In this document: positions 40,116-47,631 of the stretch, piece by piece
Layout of the letters: every line of letters starts with the position of its first letter
Position numbering within the stretch: position 1 is the stretch's first letter
From: Acidobacteriota bacterium
Lineage (GTDB): Bacteria; Actinomycetota; Acidimicrobiia; Spongiisociales; UBA5794
DNA: 48,531 nt
Assembly: GCA_022562055.1 (NCBI GenBank)
Contig: JADFQA010000024.1
Location: 1-48,531 of the forward strand
Direction: 5' to 3'
Position numbers and translations under genes: made by a program
The notes under the pieces: generated by a model
What the model was told of the DNA's origin: nothing
Database searches by the model: none
What the model saw: the letters and a program-made list of their open reading frames with translations, nothing else

Positions 40116-41245
40116 GAGCCGCTCTCGACGAGCCGGTAGAGAAGCCCGAGCGCGTCCTGGGCAGCGTGCGCCTCATCGTCGTCGCCCTGTGCCAGCGTCG
40201 TGAGTTCGTTGAGTGCATCGTTTGCGAAACCGGACAGTCCGAGCTGGGTGAAGTCCTCATCATCGGGCAGCACGACGAGGTTGTTGTGGCGCTCCCAAGT
40301 GTTGAGCGACGCAAACAAGTCTGCCTCGCTTTCAAGGGCCGAGTCGAGGCGAATCTTGTTGCCAAGTGTGAGCTGTCCGACAAGTTTGAGCTGCACGATC
40401 GATTCTCGTTTGTTCTCGATGTCCGAGAGACTCGACACGAGAAGGTCGACGTCGTTGGCGCTCCGCAGATCGAAATCCAGTGTGTGGAACGTCCACGTCC
40501 CGACCGGGTGCGTCTCGACTGTGACCGTGTCGTCGTCGATCTCGACAATGAGCACGTTTCCCGGATCGATTTCTCGATACCCCGTCGGTACTGGTGCCCC
40601 CGAGTAGTGCACCTTGCCTGTGTCGCCAACGGACGTTGTGGAGTGGCGGTCACCCAGGGCAACGTAGTGGACACTGCCGGCATCGATAGCGGTTTCGAGG
40701 TCAGCGAGGCAAATCGCTGCTGTGTTGGTCGGGTCGGGGTCGAGCGTGTCGACGACGCCGTGGCCGACAACGATGCTGATACCGTCGTGCTGTGGCGCAT
40801 CTGATATCGCCCGTTGGACGAGGTCTTCCAGCGGCTCAACGCTTGTCCACGGCGCCGCGATCAGACGAACTCCCGAAGCTACGTCCACCGCACTGGATCC
40901 ATCGAGGACGACGACGTTGTCTGGCCTCCTATCTGTGAACGTCCGAGATGTGAAGATGGATGACGCGTTCAACGGGTCGTGGTTTCCAGGCAGCAGGTAG
41001 AACGTGACGTTCGGCGTCTTGCGCATCGCGTCAACCGCTCGCACAATCACCTGCCGCTCGACGTGATTCGTCTCGAACACATCTCCGCATACCACGACGA
41101 ACGAACACACCTGCTCGACCGCGAGCTTCCCGATCGTTTCCACAGCCTTGATACGAGCTTCCGAAAATCGCGCCTGCGCCTCACCTGCAAGGAAGTGCCG
41201 CGTCATACCGAGCTGCCAGTCGGCAGTGTGGAGGAACCTAACCAT
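40112..41245 (-). CDS. SbcD/Mre11-like metallophosphoesterase
   Basis: A 377-residue nuclease subunit with all calcineurin-type motifs: HTADWQLG (Asp and His), VVVCGDVFETN (GDxxE), LLPGNHDPLN (GNHD), IVVGHGVVD (GH) and ALGDRHSTT (GDxH). A C-terminal capping region follows (TWTFHTLDFDLRSANDVD). Mre11-family enzymes use two Mn ions to cut DNA ends or hairpins. ATG 41245 is chosen because motif I starts five residues in; an upstream extension of 45 residues is Arg-rich and looks noncoding. It is followed by, and overlaps, the ATPase gene. Confidence 0.92.
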   Translation of the reverse strand: MVRFLHTADWQLGMTRHFLAGEAQARFSEARIKAVETIGKLAVEQVCSFVVVCGDVFETNHVERQVIVRAVDAMRKTPNVTFYLLPGNHDPLNASSIFTSRTFTDRRPDNVVVLDGSSAVDVASGVRLIAAPWTSVEPLEDLVQRAISDAPQHDGISIVVGHGVVDTLDPDPTNTAAICLADLETAIDAGSVHYVALGDRHSTTSVGDTGKVHYSGAPVPTGYREIDPGNVLIVEIDDDTVTVETHPVGTWTFHTLDFDLRSANDVDLLVSSLSDIENKRESIVQLKLVGQLTLGNKIRLDSALESEADLFASLNTWERHNNLVVLPDDEDFTQLGLSGFANDALNELTTLAQGDDDEAHAAQDALGLLYRLVESGS

Positions 41246-41403
41246 CACCAAATCGTACCGCACGCAGAGCTGGGTCAGAAGCCCCGTGCGCGCGCGAGGA
41301 GTTCGCCGGTAGGCACTGACATCTGGCGTTCGGGAACGCGCATGCGGGGTTTTCTTGTTCTGTTGCTCGCCGGGTTCCACTTCGAATCGGGTAGCGTGGT
41401 GGC

Positions 41404-41970
41404 ATGGCTGCCAAGTTCTTTACCCTTGTTGTCGCCCTGGCGTTAGTCGCCGGCGCGTGTAGCGGCGGCAGCGCCGACGACAACACGGATGGAATCGCCA
41501 CGTTGCGGAGTCCGTCCGAACTCGCAGCGGACGACTCGAACACCCTGCGAATCGATATCGAGGAAGCAACGCTCGAATTCACCCGCTGTATGCGCGACAA
41601 GGGCATCGATGTTCCCGACATCCGGTTTGATGCTTCGGGCGCTCCGGTGATCCCTCCTGAGCTTGTCGAGAACGTCGATCTCGGATCCGACGAGTGGAAA
41701 GAGGCTGAGAGCGGGTGTATCTCGATCTTCCAGAACGCATCCGCGCTTCAGTTCAGCTCTGATCCTGAGCTTGAGACGGTCATCCAGGACCAGCTTCGGG
41801 AATTTTCCTCCTGCATGCGCGGCGAAAATTTCACCGACTTCCCGGACCCGGTGGTCGGCAACGGGTTGCCGTATCCGCTGTCAGCCTTTGCGGAGTTTTC
41901 ATCCGATGAGTTTCAGGACGCCTTAGACCTTTGTCAAGACTCCCTGGCCTTTCCAGATTTGGGAGGTTAG
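41404..41970 (+). CDS. lipoprotein of the efflux operon
   Basis: A 188-residue lipoprotein with signal and lipobox (LVVALALVAGACSGG). The mature domain has a duplicated motif around paired Cys: EFTRCMRDKGIDVPD and FSSCMRGENFTDFPDP, plus ESGCISIF and DLCQDSLAF, so four Cys could form two disulfides. CMRxxGxxxFPDP proteins occur widely in actinobacteria beside HlyD/MacB-type transport genes; their function is not known. The stop is directly followed by the adaptor ATG (41971) with no gap, so the genes form one operon and are probably coupled. Confidence 0.85.
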   Translation: MAAKFFTLVVALALVAGACSGGSADDNTDGIATLRSPSELAADDSNTLRIDIEEATLEFTRCMRDKGIDVPDIRFDASGAPVIPPELVENVDLGSDEWKEAESGCISIFQNASALQFSSDPELETVIQDQLREFSSCMRGENFTDFPDPVVGNGLPYPLSAFAEFSSDEFQDALDLCQDSLAFPDLGG

Positions 41971-43014
41971 ATGCGTAAGTTGTTGCTATTCGTCCTAGTC
42001 GTGGTGTTTACCGGGGTTGCGTGGTTTCTGACCCGGCCAGAGACAGTGACCGAGACCGCTGCCCCTGAGACGGCGATTGCAGATCTTGCGACAACGCGCG
42101 TGGTGCGGACAGACATTGTCGAGACCGAAACATTGAACGGGACGCTTCGTTTCGCCAACCCCGCGAGCATTGTTGCCCAGCTACCCGGTACGGTGACAAC
42201 GTTGCGGTCCGAGGGCGACCTCGTCGGACGCGGCGACATGATTCTTGAAATCGACGGGAGCCCGATTGTGCTGTTTATCGGGCGACGCCCGATGTGGCGC
42301 ACACTTCGCCAGGGTGTTTCGGATGGGAGCGATGTGGAGGCGCTGGAAACCAACCTTGCGGTCCTCGGTTTCGACGATGAGGGCAACATGACGGTTGATC
42401 GGGAGTTCACGACTGCCACCCGTCGCGCAATTCGGGACTGGCAGGACTCGCTGGGTGTCGATGACACCGGGATTGTTGAACTCGGTCGTGTGCTGTACCT
42501 CGAAAAACCGGTGCGGATCGGCGTGACTCCACTGCTGGTGGGTGCCCCGGTCGTACCCGGAGCACCTGCGTACACCGTGTCGAGTCCTTCGCAGGAAATC
42601 GTCGTATGGAACGACGCCGACCGGCCCGAACTTCTTGAGCTGCGGAGCCTTGTTGAGGTGACGCTTCCCGACGACCGCGTTGTTGCCGGCGAGGTCGTGA
42701 GTGTTGCGGCCACTGTCACGGTGCTTGGCGACGAGCGTGTCCGCGAGACGATCATCGTGCTGGTCGGCAGGTTAGGCACGTCAGAGTTTGATGAGACGCC
42801 TGTCGAAATCGAGGTCGAGACGAAACGGCTCGACGGCGTGCTCGCTGTGCCGGTGAACTCCCTCCTGGCGCTCGCGGAGGGCGGGTACGGTGTAGAAGTA
42901 AAGAGGTCGAACCAGATCGTCCTGGTGTCGGTTGAGCTGGGCACCTTTGCGGACGGTCTCGTCGAGATCACCGGTGACGTCGCTGAGGGCGAACTCGTCA
43001 TCGTCCCTGAGTAG
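41971..43014 (+). CDS. HlyD/MacA-like membrane fusion protein with peptidoglycan-binding insert
   Basis: A 347-residue protein with one N-terminal anchor (LLLFVLVVVFTGVAWFLT). A first lipoyl/barrel half (TLNGTLRFANPASIVAQLPG, GDLVGRGDMILEIDGSPIV) leads to a PG_binding_1-like segment at about 115-165 (VEALETNLAVLGFDDEG, FTTATRRAIRDWQDSLGVD). The barrel resumes with AYTVSSPSQEIVVWND and a C-terminal domain (VPVNSLLALAEGGYGVEV, VSVELGTFADGLVEIT). In monoderm bacteria such adaptors link an ABC exporter to the wall rather than to an outer membrane channel. It overlaps the ATPase gene by one base (TAGTG). Confidence 0.88.
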   Translation: MRKLLLFVLVVVFTGVAWFLTRPETVTETAAPETAIADLATTRVVRTDIVETETLNGTLRFANPASIVAQLPGTVTTLRSEGDLVGRGDMILEIDGSPIVLFIGRRPMWRTLRQGVSDGSDVEALETNLAVLGFDDEGNMTVDREFTTATRRAIRDWQDSLGVDDTGIVELGRVLYLEKPVRIGVTPLLVGAPVVPGAPAYTVSSPSQEIVVWNDADRPELLELRSLVEVTLPDDRVVAGEVVSVAATVTVLGDERVRETIIVLVGRLGTSEFDETPVEIEVETKRLDGVLAVPVNSLLALAEGGYGVEVKRSNQIVLVSVELGTFADGLVEITGDVAEGELVIVPE

Positions 43015-43763
43015 TGGTTGACGGTGGAGCGGATGAGGTGAGCCATCCCGTCCTCGAGCTCTCCGGTGTCGGCAAGGTGTACCCGGGGCCGCCACCGGTC
43101 GTCGCACTCGATTCGGTCGACCTGGTTGTCAGCAGTGGTGAGCTTGTTGCGGTTGTTGGACCCAGCGGGTCGGGCAAATCGACGCTTCTGCACATCATGG
43201 GCGGTCTCGACCGTCCGACAACGGGCAGTGTCGCAATCGACGGTGTCGACCTCGGCACGCTCAACGACAGGCGAATCTCCGGGCTGCGGGCGCACCGCAT
43301 CGGCTTTGTGTTTCAGGACTTCTTTCTAATGGAGGGCGTGGACGCCGTTCACAACGTTGCTGAGGGGCTGGTGTATCGGGGGGTCGGCTGGCGGCAACGC
43401 CGCGAACGAGCTGTGGGAGCCCTTGAGTCTGTAGGTCTGGGTCATCGGCTCGACCATGTGCCGTCGCAGCTTTCGGGTGGGGAACGGCAACGGGTCGCAA
43501 TTGCGCGGGCGCTTGTCGGAGATCCCGCAATCATGTTTGCGGACGAACCGACCGGCAACCTCGATTCGGCAACGAGTGACGAAATCGCCGACCTTTTCAC
43601 CCGGCTCAACGCCACCGGCTCGACGATCGTCGCGATCACACACGACCGGGACTTTGCTTCCAACTTCCCTCGGGTGGTGCAGCTCTTGGACGGTTCGGTA
43701 GTCGATCCGGCCGCTCCGGTGGATGATCCTGAGGCCGTTGCTCATGATGCGGAGGACGGCTGA
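43014..43763 (+). CDS. MacB/LolD-like ABC transporter ATP-binding protein
   Basis: A 249-residue ATPase with Walker A GPSGSGKSTLLHIMGGLD, Q-loop GFVFQDFFLMEGV, signature QLSGGERQRVAIARAL, Walker B AIMFADEPTGNLDSAT and H-loop VAITHDRD, typical of the LolD/MacB branch. It powers export of peptides, lipids or drugs with the permease encoded next. The GTG at 43014 overlaps the adaptor stop; a second GTG at 43038 (just before SHPVLELSGVG) is an alternative. The C-terminal 20 residues are an acidic extension. It overlaps the permease ATG by one base (TGATG). Confidence 0.93.
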   Translation: MVDGGADEVSHPVLELSGVGKVYPGPPPVVALDSVDLVVSSGELVAVVGPSGSGKSTLLHIMGGLDRPTTGSVAIDGVDLGTLNDRRISGLRAHRIGFVFQDFFLMEGVDAVHNVAEGLVYRGVGWRQRRERAVGALESVGLGHRLDHVPSQLSGGERQRVAIARALVGDPAIMFADEPTGNLDSATSDEIADLFTRLNATGSTIVAITHDRDFASNFPRVVQLLDGSVVDPAAPVDDPEAVAHDAEDG

Positions 43764-44944
43764 TGCGGTCCCGTCTCCGGTTCTTTGACCTGATCGCGCT
43801 TTCGCTGCGCGGGTTGCTTGCTCGTCCGGTCCGTGCGGTCCTCACAGCAGTCGGGATCGCAATCGGGATTGCGGCCATAGTTTCGGTGATCGGCATCTCT
43901 GCTTCAGGTCGCGCTGATTTGCTTGCGACTCTCGACGACCTTGGCACGAACCTTCTGCGGGTGACTCCCGGTGCGGGGATTTTCGGGCAGGCTTCGCAAG
44001 TTCCTGAAGATGCAGTCGCGATGGTCGCCCGTATCGGACCGGTGAATGATGTGGTTGGCATCACCACCGTCGATGCCACGCTGCGCCGCAACGACTTCGT
44101 TTCCAAACTCGACACTGGTGGGCTCACCGTCGTATCCGCAACACCGCGCCTGCTCGATGTGGTCCGCGGTGAGGTCGCAACAGGCCGTTTCCTCCAAGAA
44201 GGATTGGAGGAGATCCCAGTGATTGCACTCGGCTCTGTTGCGGCCGAACGCCTTGGGATCCGTTCGATCAACCCGCCGGTGCGGGTTCTCGTTGGAGACG
44301 AGTGGTTTGGCGTGGTTGGCATTCTGGAGAGCATGCCGATTCACCCCGACCTTGACCGGACCGGCTTCGTCGCTTACTCCGCTGCGGAGGTGTTTCTCGA
44401 TGGCAAACCTGAGCCCACCGCGTTGTACGTAAGGGTCGTGTTGCGGTCCATCAACGATGTGGTCAAGGTGATTCCGGCAACGGTCGCCCCACAGCAACCC
44501 GACACCGTGGAGATCACCCGACCTTCGGACGCGCTTGCGGCGCGCAAGGCAGCGGAGGAGACGCTGACAAGTCTGCTGATCGGTCTCGGGTCGGTGGCGT
44601 TGTTGGTCGCTGGCGTGGCGATTGCAAACATCATGGTTATGTCGATATTGGAGCGAAAGATGGAAATCGGGGTGCGACGATCGCTGGGGGCGACGAGGAT
44701 GCACATTCGCATGCAGTTCATTGTCGAGTCCACAGTGCTTGCTGGCATGGGCGGTGTGATCGGCGTCGGTTTTGGTGCGGCCATCACCGTTGCGTATGCC
44801 GCAAATCGGGACGTTGCCGTTTCGATCCCGATGCTGGGGATCGCCATCAGCGTTGCTGCAGCGTTGCTACTCGGTGCGCTTGCGGGTGTGTATCCGGCGG
44901 TGCGCGCCTCAAGGATCGACCCCGCCGAAGCAGTCCGTCGATGA
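43763..44944 (+). CDS. MacB-like ABC transporter permease
   Basis: A 393-residue permease with the four-helix MacB/FtsX topology: a first helix near residue 25-45 (VLTAVGIAIGIAAIVSVIG), a roughly 220-residue periplasmic MacB_PCD domain (LLRVTPGAGIFGQASQVPED, VVGITTVDATLRRND, GFVAYSAAEVFLDG), and three C-terminal helices (LIGLGSVALLVAGVAIANIM; STVLAGMGGVIGVGFGAAI; ISVAAALLLGALAGVYPA). The coupling motif ERKMEIGVRRSLGATRMHI and the end RASRIDPAEAVRR are diagnostic. It works by mechanotransmission with the ATPase and adaptor upstream. The operon ends here; a propeller gene follows 70 bases later. Confidence 0.93.
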   Translation: MRSRLRFFDLIALSLRGLLARPVRAVLTAVGIAIGIAAIVSVIGISASGRADLLATLDDLGTNLLRVTPGAGIFGQASQVPEDAVAMVARIGPVNDVVGITTVDATLRRNDFVSKLDTGGLTVVSATPRLLDVVRGEVATGRFLQEGLEEIPVIALGSVAAERLGIRSINPPVRVLVGDEWFGVVGILESMPIHPDLDRTGFVAYSAAEVFLDGKPEPTALYVRVVLRSINDVVKVIPATVAPQQPDTVEITRPSDALAARKAAEETLTSLLIGLGSVALLVAGVAIANIMVMSILERKMEIGVRRSLGATRMHIRMQFIVESTVLAGMGGVIGVGFGAAITVAYAANRDVAVSIPMLGIAISVAAALLLGALAGVYPAVRASRIDPAEAVRR

Positions 44945-45014
44945 ATTCTCTGGGCTGTGTTTTCGGTTCGGATGCCTCGGAAACCGTTGCGACCGTGTCG
45001 CGGGCGAAATAACC

Positions 45015-46136
45015 ATGTCGCGAACGGCATCCAAAGTGCGCCGACGCTGGGTCTGGGTTGTTGGTCTGGTCCTGGTGCTCGGGTTTGTTGCAGCAAACCT
45101 TCGCTCCGAACCCCCTGGGTACGTCGTCGTGCTCGACGGTCTCGACGAGCCACGGGGATTGTCGGTTCTTTCAGACGGCAGGTTATGTGTTGCAGAGGCT
45201 GGTCGGCTGGCCGAGGGTCAGAAGGTGGAGGAGGGTCCGACCGCAAATCGAGCCCCAACTGGTGCGGTGAGCTGTGTCGACACGCACGGGATTCGTCAAC
45301 GAATCGTCGAGCAGCTCCCGTATGTCTTTTACAACGTCACGGGGGTCTCTGCGGGTCCCGCTGACATCGCCGAATTGGATGGCGAACTCTATTTGCTGAC
45401 GGGAGAGGGCGAGGGTACGTATTCTCGTTCGCTTCTCAGGGTCACCAACCCGGCAGAGCAGCCTGAAGTGGTGGCGGACTTTCTTGAGTTCGCTGTTACC
45501 AGCGCTGAGCCCAACTTCTTCGATGAAATCGATATCCTTTCGAACCCGTACGCCATGATCGCCGACCCTGCGAACGAACGATTTCTCGTCACCGACGGTG
45601 CCACCGGATTTGTGCTGGCTGCGGGCATCGACGGCAACATCGAAGTGTTCTCGACTGTCGATGGTCACGAGGTACTCACCGGGATCGCGTTCGGTCCAGG
45701 CGCCGTTCATTACGTGACGTCGTTCAGCCAACTCCCGCATGAAACTGGGGACGGTGCGGTACTCCGACTCGCCACCGATGGCGACTTCGCCGTGGTAGCC
45801 GACGGCCTGACAACGCCAATCGACCTGGCATTCGACTCGGCGGGGCGCATGTATGTGCTCGAATTCATCGACGGCACGACGACAGACCATCCGTACATTG
45901 GCAAGGTCGGCCGGTTGTTACGCCTCGAACGTGACGGTGATCGTTGGATCGCACCCGTGGTGCTTGTCGAGAGGCTGCCGTTTCCCACCGCGTTACTCAT
46001 CCATCAAAACAGCGTCTACATCTCAGTCAACGGAGCGTTCAGCGGCCCAGGCACCGGCCTAGTACTGCGCTTCGACGACCTGTTGTCACAACCGTCAAAC
46101 GACCCACCAATCAGATTTGTCGACCCCTCTTCATGA
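45015..46136 (+). CDS. ScyD/ScyE-like secreted beta-propeller protein
   Basis: A 373-residue protein with a basic start and signal anchor (RRRWVWVVGLVLVLGFVAA) without a lipobox Cys. The mature part has propeller-type repeats: VVVLDGLDEPRGLSVLSDG, VTGVSAGPADIAELDGELYL, PYAMIADPANERFLVTDGAT, LTGIAFGPGAVHYVTSF and PTALLIHQNSVYISVNG. The DxxxPRGLxxxxDGRLxVAEAG opening is characteristic of the ScyD/ScyE family. The biochemical role of most members is unknown. Two Cys near residues 58 and 87 may pair. It is related in sequence to the next gene, suggesting duplication. Confidence 0.85.
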   Translation: MSRTASKVRRRWVWVVGLVLVLGFVAANLRSEPPGYVVVLDGLDEPRGLSVLSDGRLCVAEAGRLAEGQKVEEGPTANRAPTGAVSCVDTHGIRQRIVEQLPYVFYNVTGVSAGPADIAELDGELYLLTGEGEGTYSRSLLRVTNPAEQPEVVADFLEFAVTSAEPNFFDEIDILSNPYAMIADPANERFLVTDGATGFVLAAGIDGNIEVFSTVDGHEVLTGIAFGPGAVHYVTSFSQLPHETGDGAVLRLATDGDFAVVADGLTTPIDLAFDSAGRMYVLEFIDGTTTDHPYIGKVGRLLRLERDGDRWIAPVVLVERLPFPTALLIHQNSVYISVNGAFSGPGTGLVLRFDDLLSQPSNDPPIRFVDPSS

Positions 46137-46332
46137 TGCGTCTGGTCCGGCTTGAGTGATCGTTTGTTCGAGCATCGCTGTCCGTCTCTACACTGGCCGA
46201 CCACCGCGGGCGATGGAGGCTTATGACCAGAGACACAGGCAGATGGCGGCTTCTCGCAGCGGCGGGTTCTGGCGGTTTGGCCAAATTGTACGGGTTCGGT
46301 TCTTGGGGCCACGGCTTGTCTTGGGGCCGAGT

Positions 46333-47469
46333 ATGAACCGGTGGATCGGTGTTGCGGTGTTTGCGCTCGCTGTGGCGGCGTGTACAGGATCTGGTGTCGA
46401 GCCGACGGCTGACGTTCAGATAGATGTGATCCTTACCGGTCTCGAGAATCCACGCGGTGTCGCGTTCGATGCGCAGGGCGGCATGCTGGTTGCTGAAGCT
46501 GGCACTGGCAGCGAGCCGGTTGACGTCACGTTACAGACCGGCAAGCTCATCAGATACGTCGACAGAAACGGCGACGGCGACTTTACGGATGCCGGTGAAG
46601 CCGAGCCATGGTTCGAACATTTGCCGAGCTACAACGCCATCTTCCTCTACTCGACTGGTCGTGACGAGGTGTCTGGCCCGAGCGACGTGGCAACACACAG
46701 CGACGGCCGGGCGTTCCTCACCATCGACGGAGGGTTCGAGGCCTTCTCGCTGGCTGAGATCAGCGCCGAGGGTTCGATGGGGCGCAACCTGACAGGCCGC
46801 AGCAACATGACCGGCATCGGCCTCTCGCCGGACGAGCTCAGCATCTTCGTGACTGAGAGCACCCTCAACCAGCTCATCGAGGTGAGACTTGCAGACGCCG
46901 ACAGGCGCGAGATCATCGTGTTTGGGGATCTCGCCAGCGGCCAGCAGTCGGTACCGGCCGGTCTTGCGGTCGACCCTCGCAATGGCGAGGTCCTGGTTGC
47001 ACTCTTCTCCGGCGCCGCCGAGGCTGGCGACGGGACCTTTATTCCGTTTGTGGAGGGTGACGCCAAGGTTGTGCGGGTCGATCCTGTCACCGGACGAGTC
47101 TCGGATGAGATCACGGGTCTCACCACGGTCGTGGATGTCGCCATCGATGCTGCCGGCAATGTTTTCGTGGTCGAGTTGGCGTCCGAGTCCGCCGAGCTGT
47201 TTGTCGGGACCGTTGACTTGTTTGACCCGAACGCCGAACCGTGGGCCGGCGGGTACCTGAGGTTTAGCGGCAAGGTGACTATGTATCCGTCCGACGGCGG
47301 GTCCCCGCGGGTCCTGGCCGATGGCCTTGATGCCCCGACAAACATCACCGTGACCACTGATGGCGCCTTGTACGTTTCCACCGGGCAGGGCACTCCGGGT
47401 AGGCCGATTCTTGGCCCCGACGGGTCCACGGTGATCACTGGACAGGTCATCCGCATCACCGGCTACTGA
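46333..47469 (+). CDS. ScyD/ScyE-like beta-propeller lipoprotein
   Basis: A 378-residue lipoprotein with a lipobox (VFALAVAACTGSG, Cys17). The family opening ILTGLENPRGVAFDAQGGML leads to VAEAGTGSEPVDV and RYVDRNGDGDFTDAGEA, a DxNxDGD loop that could bind calcium. Further repeats are TGIGLSPDELSIFVTEST, AGLAVDPRNGEVLVALFSG, VVDVAIDAAGNVFVVELAS and PTNITVTTDGALYVSTGQG. It is a close relative of the preceding protein but lipid-anchored. The interval 46137-46332 contains no recognised feature. A strong stem-loop lies just downstream. Confidence 0.87.
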   Translation: MNRWIGVAVFALAVAACTGSGVEPTADVQIDVILTGLENPRGVAFDAQGGMLVAEAGTGSEPVDVTLQTGKLIRYVDRNGDGDFTDAGEAEPWFEHLPSYNAIFLYSTGRDEVSGPSDVATHSDGRAFLTIDGGFEAFSLAEISAEGSMGRNLTGRSNMTGIGLSPDELSIFVTESTLNQLIEVRLADADRREIIVFGDLASGQQSVPAGLAVDPRNGEVLVALFSGAAEAGDGTFIPFVEGDAKVVRVDPVTGRVSDEITGLTTVVDVAIDAAGNVFVVELASESAELFVGTVDLFDPNAEPWAGGYLRFSGKVTMYPSDGGSPRVLADGLDAPTNITVTTDGALYVSTGQGTPGRPILGPDGSTVITGQVIRITGY

Positions 47470-47472
47470 GTT

Positions 47473-47520
47473 CCGCAGGGACCTGAGATCTCGTCTGGTT
47501 CCGAGCGCAGGTGTCTGCGG
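47473..47520 (+). terminator. long stem-loop after the ScyD-like lipoprotein gene
   Basis: CCGCAGGGACCTG (47473-47485) pairs with CAGGTGTCTGCGG (47508-47520), 11 of 13 positions complementary. The inner loop holds a further CTCG/CGAG pairing. It starts four bases after the stop codon. No T-run follows. Confidence 0.65.
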
Positions 47521-47567
47521 CTGGTTTGAGACGCAAGACACTCTGCCCACTACCGCAAAAATAGTTC

Positions 47568-47596
47568 TTTACGATCAATAAAACACGGCGTATCAT
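47568..47596 (+). promoter_or_regulatory. candidate sigma-70-type promoter for the protease gene
   Basis: TTTACG (47568-47573), a 17-base spacer and TATCAT (47591-47596) resemble -35 and -10 elements. The stretch is conspicuously AT-rich for this genome and lies 36 bases before the TTG start codon. A small GC hairpin (CCACCGAGGGTGG, 47601-47613) sits between it and the ribosome binding site. Confidence 0.5.
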
Positions 47597-47631
47597 GAAA
47601 CCACCGAGGGTGGTCTTGGAAGGAGCAGGTT

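Noticed and set aside
41967-43295. A 442-codon open frame on the minus strand opposite the efflux adaptor
   Set aside because: Its product is a low-complexity Ser/Thr/Arg mixture with no domain, and the plus-strand frame encodes a clear HlyD-like protein with coupled neighbours.
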